From Bacilli bacterium (GTDB lineage Bacteria; Bacillota_I; Bacilli_A; RF39; UBA660): a stretch of DNA of 9,572 nucleotides. This document shows, piece after piece, positions 6,535 through 9,572 of the stretch. The DNA lies in contig JAFTYN010000027.1 in assembly GCA_017461465.1 (NCBI GenBank), forward strand, positions 1-9,572, in the 5' to 3' direction. Each line of letters begins with the position of its first letter. The stretch's first letter is position 1. The notes beneath the pieces are model-generated. The model was not told the DNA's origin. It made no database searches and saw only the letters and a program-made list of their open reading frames with translations. Made by a program: the position numbers and the translations under genes.

Positions 6535-7023
6535 CTATTTTCTCCTATACTCTAAATGTTTATATTTTATTCCGTTATCTTCATTTTCTTTAAGAATAGT
6601 ACTTTCCCAATCCTCTTTTTCAAATGAAGGAAAATATGCATCTGCAGTTGTTTCTTCTTTATCAACTTCTGTTAAAAGCATCTTATCAGCATTTTCTAAA
6701 AACTGTGTATAGATAGATGCCCCTCCTATTACAAATACATCACCATCGTACTGTTTTAAAGATTCTAAAAGAGAATTTTTATCATGAAAAACATCAACTT
6801 CACTAGGAAATTCTACTTCATCACGATGTGTTAAAACTATATGTTTTCTATTTGGTAATAATCTTGGAAATGATTTAAAAGTATTATACCCCATTACTAT
6901 AGGATGTCCTGTTGTTTGCTCTTTAAAAAATTTTAAGTCATTAGGTAAATACCAAATTAATTTATTATCTTTACCTAATTCATTATTTTTTCCTATAGCA
7001 GCTATTAAAATTAAATTATTCAT
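6535..7023 (-). CDS. folA: Dihydrofolate reductase
   Basis: The 162-residue enzyme reduces dihydrofolate to tetrahydrofolate with NADPH, restoring the folate oxidised by thymidylate synthase. Visible elements are IAAIGKNNELGKDNKL at 7-22, W24, the catalytic acid D29 in YLPNDL, MGYNTF at 44-49, the folate-carboxylate Arg R59 in LLPNRK, IGGASIY at 99-105 and LLTEV near 116-120. Length is normal. The Arg usual in MGR (NADPH 2'-phosphate contact) is Tyr46. The ATG shares its A with the TAA of thymidylate synthase (TAATG). The preceding 20 nt contain no AGGAGG-like sequence, so translation is probably coupled to thymidylate synthase by stop-restart. The stop is TAG. Confidence 0.95.
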   Translation of the reverse strand: MNNLILIAAIGKNNELGKDNKLIWYLPNDLKFFKEQTTGHPIVMGYNTFKSFPRLLPNRKHIVLTHRDEVEFPSEVDVFHDKNSLLESLKQYDGDVFVIGGASIYTQFLENADKMLLTEVDKEETTADAYFPSFEKEDWESTILKENEDNGIKYKHLEYRRK

Positions 7024-8258
7024 TACTGTGCAATTGGCATCTTAATAAATGGAGCTGATTTATATCTTAATACTTTTATATCTTCATTACCTGTAATATT
7101 CTTTTCTAAATATTCTTTATCGTTATTTACACTATTATCAAAACTAAAGAAATCATCTTTATCAGCAAGTTCTAATATTGGTTTTTCTTTAGTAATCATA
7201 AGTTCAAATATCATAATTTGTTCTCTTATTTCTTTAAGCATTTTTTCTGTTTGTTTACTTGTTTTTGCTTTTTCTTCTAATATACTTTCTCTTTCTTTAA
7301 GTGCTAAATATCTAGCTTCTAATTCTTCGTCGGTTTCTTTTTTAATTATTTTTTCCCAAGCTTGCATTTTCTTAAATCTTTCAAGTTCTAATTTAATTCC
7401 ATCAATTTGATTAACATAAATATGTGCATCCATAATACTCCAGTTTAGGTTACCTACTTCTAAACCAGATACTTTAGCAAACATAGCTTGAAGTATAGCA
7501 TACTGACTTACATTAAATGGAAGTCCAAGTGGTGTATCAGCACTTCTTTGATGTACAAATGCATGAAGTTTTCCATCTTTAACCTTCCACTCACTACTCC
7601 ATACACAAGATGGAAGTACAGCAGTTTTTAAATACTCATCTTGCCATAAACTTATAACCATTCTTCTATCATGTGGATTATGTTTTAACTGATGAAGTAC
7701 ATATTGTGGTCTTTTAAACTTATTAGTTATCCAACCATATGCAGTACCTATTGTTCCAGCATATTCTGGTCCAAAATACTTAGCTGTTTTAATTGTTTTT
7801 CCTTCAATATTAGATTTAGCAGTCATAACATTTCCTTCTTCATCTAATTTAGGATTGCCATCTAAATCGTATACAGTTACTTCTCTTGTAGGATCATATT
7901 CACCCTTTGGTTCATAAGTACGATAAATACCATCTTTATCTACTTCCCATTCATTCCAAATGTTATTAGCTCTTTCTTTAAGCCATGAAACATCATTAGA
8001 CTGAGCTTGATATATCCAAAGCATTTCTGATAATGCATTTTTAATCGCAACTTTTTTAGATTCTAAAATAGGAAATTCATTTCCAACATCAAGTTTAAAA
8101 GTTACACCTTCGATACTTAATGTATCTATACCTGTTCTATTTTCAAAAAGTTCTCCTTCTTTTAGTATCTTCTTTAATAAGTTACAGTAAACTTTATCCC
8201 ATTCACTTACTACACTAGTTTCCCTGTTTATTTTATATTCTTTTCCCTTTATTATCAT
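7023..8258 (-). CDS. thyA: Thymidylate synthase (ThyA type) with two large insertions
   Basis: This 411-residue enzyme methylates dUMP to dTMP using methylene-tetrahydrofolate. Core motifs are clear: R41 in FENRTG, WIYQAQSNDV at 81-90, GTIGTAYG at 168-175, R198-R199 in DRRMVISLW, catalytic C218 in LPSCVW, QRSADTPLGLPFNVSQYA at 237-254 (R238, D241, N249) and DAHIYVNQID at 277-286. The pattern is closest to the Bacillus ThyA type of about 279 residues. The extra length is an approximately 60-residue insert in the small domain (about 105-165) and a charged, helical, coiled-coil-like insert (about 298-357) before the C-terminal strand. The protein ends PIAQ rather than the usual PVAV-like tail. 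The start is the ATG at 8258; a TTG five codons upstream overlaps the GGAGGT site and is not the start. First gene of the TS-DHFR-TMK operon. Confidence 0.95.
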   Translation of the reverse strand: MIIKGKEYKINRETSVVSEWDKVYCNLLKKILKEGELFENRTGIDTLSIEGVTFKLDVGNEFPILESKKVAIKNALSEMLWIYQAQSNDVSWLKERANNIWNEWEVDKDGIYRTYEPKGEYDPTREVTVYDLDGNPKLDEEGNVMTAKSNIEGKTIKTAKYFGPEYAGTIGTAYGWITNKFKRPQYVLHQLKHNPHDRRMVISLWQDEYLKTAVLPSCVWSSEWKVKDGKLHAFVHQRSADTPLGLPFNVSQYAILQAMFAKVSGLEVGNLNWSIMDAHIYVNQIDGIKLELERFKKMQAWEKIIKKETDEELEARYLALKERESILEEKAKTSKQTEKMLKEIREQIMIFELMITKEKPILELADKDDFFSFDNSVNNDKEYLEKNITGNEDIKVLRYKSAPFIKMPIAQ

Positions 8259-8265
8259 ATACCTT

Positions 8266-8271
8266 ACCTCC
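8266..8271 (-). promoter_or_regulatory. Ribosome binding site that fixes the thyA start
   Basis: The minus strand reads GGAGGT here, 7 nt before the ATG at 8256-8258, which is ideal spacing. An in-frame TTG at 8271-8273 overlaps this site by one base and has no site of its own. It would also lie at or before the predicted transcription start. Confidence 0.9.
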
Positions 8272-8277
8272 AATAAA

Positions 8278-8288
8278 ATTATAACATA
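8278..8288 (-). promoter_or_regulatory. Extended -10 promoter of the thymidylate operon
   Basis: The minus strand has TATGTTATAAT, a perfect extended -10 (TATG at 8285-8288, one base, TATAAT at 8278-8283). A possible -35, TTGAAT (8299-8304), lies only 15 nt upstream, so recognition probably rests on the extended -10. The implied start near 8271 leaves a leader of only about 13 nt, little more than the ribosome binding site. Confidence 0.75.
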
Positions 8289-8311
8289 ATAAAAAACTAT
8301 TCAAGTATATC

Positions 8312-8328
8312 TTTTAGTTATACTAAAA
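8312..8328. repeat. 7-bp inverted repeat upstream of the thyA promoter
   Basis: The arms TTTTAGT (8312-8318) and ACTAAAA (8322-8328) are perfect reverse complements around a 3-nt centre. The repeat sits just upstream of the possible thyA -35 and overlaps the T-run of the preceding terminator. It could be a protein-binding site or a hairpin competing with the terminator T-run, or chance in A/T-rich DNA. Confidence 0.5.
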
Positions 8329-8350
8329 AAGAACATATGTATATGTTCTT
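8325..8350 (-). terminator. Intrinsic terminator of hemW-HD gene pair
   Basis: On the minus strand, arms AAGAACATAT/ATATGTTCTT (plus-strand 8329-8338 and 8341-8350) form a 10-bp stem with a 2-base centre, in practice a slightly shorter stem with a larger loop. A six-T run (8325-8330) follows. The hairpin overlaps the stop codon of the HD gene at 8349-8351, and it separates that unit from the thymidylate operon. Confidence 0.8.
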
Positions 8351-8924
8351 AAGATTCAATATCATTATTTACAAACTTTACATCTAAAAATTTACGACTT
8401 GCTAGCATGTCACACATATGAACCATCTTTTCATACTTATTTGATGGTATAGGAAGTACTACATCACTATATTGATTTGTGTTCCATTCACCCATATGAC
8501 TAGAAATCATACCTACTAAAAGTTCTATTTCTTTTTCTGTAAACTTTGTTTTTTCCTTATTTTCTTTTAGATAGTTTGCCATTAATACAGGATGATCAAA
8601 TCTAGTATATGTTTCTTTTGTTAAACCTGATTTTAATCCATCATGTAAAAGAAGGGCTATTAAAACTAAATCTTTTTCATCACTAGTAAATTTATCTCCA
8701 ATTGTTTTACCACCTATTATTTCATATCCTAGTCTAACAGCAACTTTAACATGCCTAACAAGGCCACCATCTCCAAGTGAAAATGATGGATGATATTTTC
8801 CTGTTGAAGAAGCTGGAACTTCATAAAAATAATCTGGTAAAAGTTCAAGCATTACCCTAGCACTTTCTCTATATCTATCATTTTTGATATAACTTAATTC
8901 TTTATTAAAAATATCACTTTTCAT
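8349..8924 (-). CDS. HD-domain putative phosphohydrolase
   Basis: The 191-residue soluble protein contains a metal-binding HD domain. Ligands visible in order are H58 (GGLVRHVKVA), H94-D95 (LLLHDG), H111 (RFDHP), H143 (SSHMGEW) and D172 (HMCDMLASR). The motif HPSFSLGDGGLVRH before the first His resembles the entry to HD domains of YhaM-like exoribonucleases, but no OB-fold is attached. HD proteins usually cleave phosphate esters or nucleotides; the substrate here cannot be told from sequence. It is not a clear YqeK, although it is of similar size (about 190 residues). The ATG has an AGGTG site 6 nt upstream, inside hemW, and overlaps the end of hemW by 11 bp, so the two are co-expressed. A terminator hairpin starts at its stop codon. 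Confidence 0.85.
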   Translation of the reverse strand: MKSDIFNKELSYIKNDRYRESARVMLELLPDYFYEVPASSTGKYHPSFSLGDGGLVRHVKVAVRLGYEIIGGKTIGDKFTSDEKDLVLIALLLHDGLKSGLTKETYTRFDHPVLMANYLKENKEKTKFTEKEIELLVGMISSHMGEWNTNQYSDVVLPIPSNKYEKMVHMCDMLASRKFLDVKFVNNDIES

Positions 8925-9572
8925 AATCTACACCTAAAAACTTAATTAATATCCCATTAGCAGTATAAATATAATCCTTACTAAGTTTTATATTCATTCC
9001 ATCATTAACAAGTTTTCCTTCCTTCAATAATTCATTTACAACATTAATACTTAGTATATCAATATTATATTTTTTATAAAATTTATTAATATTTATACCA
9101 TTTATTTTTCTTAAACCTAGTATAAATTCATTTTCTATTGTTTCATTTTTTGTTAACTCTTCTTTATTTTCTAAATAATTACCATTTAAATACTTAGTTA
9201 AACTATGAGTATTTTCATATCTAATATTTTTAAGATAGCCACTTGCACCAAGTCCAAAACCATAATAATTTAAGTTTTCCCAGTAACTTAAATTATGCTT
9301 TGATTCATATCCTGGTTTAGCAAAATTACTAGTTTCATAATGTTTATATAAATTTAATCTAGAACAAATTAAATTATACATAGCAAAATCTAAATCCTCA
9401 TCTATATTTTTTATATTCATATTATTTAAAAGTGTGTGCTTTTCTATAATAAGAGAATATGTTGAAATATGAGGAATATTAAGTTCTTTAAATAATCTAA
9501 TATCACTATCTAAATCTTCTAATGTTTGTCCTGGAAGAGCATATATAAAATCAACATTTATATTAGTTATTC
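8914..9572 (-). CDS. hemW: HemW, C-terminal part (gene continues past the window edge)
   Basis: HemW is a radical-SAM protein related to coproporphyrinogen dehydrogenase HemN that acts as a heme chaperone; it was earlier called a HemN-like oxidase. About 219 residues are visible in one open frame to the window edge. They include VDFIYALPGQTLEDLDSDI and HISTYSLIIEKHT, typical of the end of the radical-SAM barrel. Then come the signature HYETSNFAKPGYESKHNLSYW and YYGFGLGASGYL of the HemW C-terminal domain. The N-terminal half with the CxxxCxxC cluster is outside the window. A Met at 9420 lies in mid-domain and is not the start. The stop is TGA at 8914-8916, and the gene overlaps the following HD gene by 11 bp. 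Whether it serves heme metabolism here cannot be judged from this window. Confidence 0.93.
   Translation of the reverse strand, partial: ITNINVDFIYALPGQTLEDLDSDIRLFKELNIPHISTYSLIIEKHTLLNNMNIKNIDEDLDFAMYNLICSRLNLYKHYETSNFAKPGYESKHNLSYWENLNYYGFGLGASGYLKNIRYENTHSLTKYLNGNYLENKEELTKNETIENEFILGLRKINGININKFYKKYNIDILSINVVNELLKEGKLVNDGMNIKLSKDYIYTANGILIKFLGVDYEK

Noticed and set aside
8914..9420. A 168-residue protein starting at the Met at 9420
   Set aside because: The frame is open upstream to the window edge and encodes HemW motifs such as ALPGQTLEDLD, so this Met is internal.
1..9572. Mycoplasma-like genetic code (UGA as Trp)
   Set aside because: Trp codons inspected are TGG, and hemW ends at TGA with a normal C-terminus.
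1..9572. CRISPR arrays, insertion sequences or integration at the tRNA genes
   Set aside because: I saw no spaced direct repeats, no transposase or integrase motifs and no duplicated tRNA 3' ends.

Overview
This is a low-GC, AT-rich bacterial window whose genes all lie on the minus strand, so transcription runs from high to low coordinates. The organism looks like a Gram-positive of the Bacillota (Firmicutes), probably Bacilli-like and small-genomed. The evidence is a lipoteichoic-acid-synthase family protein, a yqeG-yqeH pair, a Bacillus-type thymidylate synthase, strong AGGAGG-like ribosome binding sites, very A/T-rich codon use and short intergenic gaps. Trp is encoded by TGG and TGA serves as a stop (end of hemW), so the standard bacterial code applies and not the mycoplasma code. 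The exact lineage is inference.

In transcription order the window holds five blocks. (1) The C-terminal half of hemW, running off the right edge, overlaps an HD-domain hydrolase gene and ends at a hairpin terminator. (2) A tight thymidylate operon follows, with its own extended -10 promoter: thymidylate synthase (411 aa, with two large insertions), dihydrofolate reductase and thymidylate kinase. It ends at a 13-bp-stem terminator. (3) yqeG and yqeH overlap by 8 bp, with their own promoter and terminator. (4) A single HerA/DUF87-type ATPase gene, then an LtaS-type membrane sulfatase gene, each have a promoter; no terminator is visible between them. (5) tRNA-Cys(GCA) and tRNA-Gly(GCC) each have a textbook sigma-A promoter overlapped by a perfect inverted repeat.

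The thymidylate operon is functionally coherent. TS makes dTMP from dUMP while oxidising methylene-tetrahydrofolate to dihydrofolate, DHFR regenerates tetrahydrofolate, and TMK phosphorylates dTMP to dTDP. TS and DHFR share one base in a stop-start junction, and DHFR has no visible ribosome binding site, which suggests translational coupling.

I see no mobile element, CRISPR array, prophage or recognisable defence island. Most of the window is core metabolism, translation and envelope genes. The points most worth a second look are the enlarged thymidylate synthase, the inverted repeats built into both tRNA promoters, the HerA-type ATPase without a visible nuclease partner, the variant P-loop of the thymidylate kinase, and the uncharacterised HD hydrolase tied to hemW. 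I do not claim a new multi-gene system.
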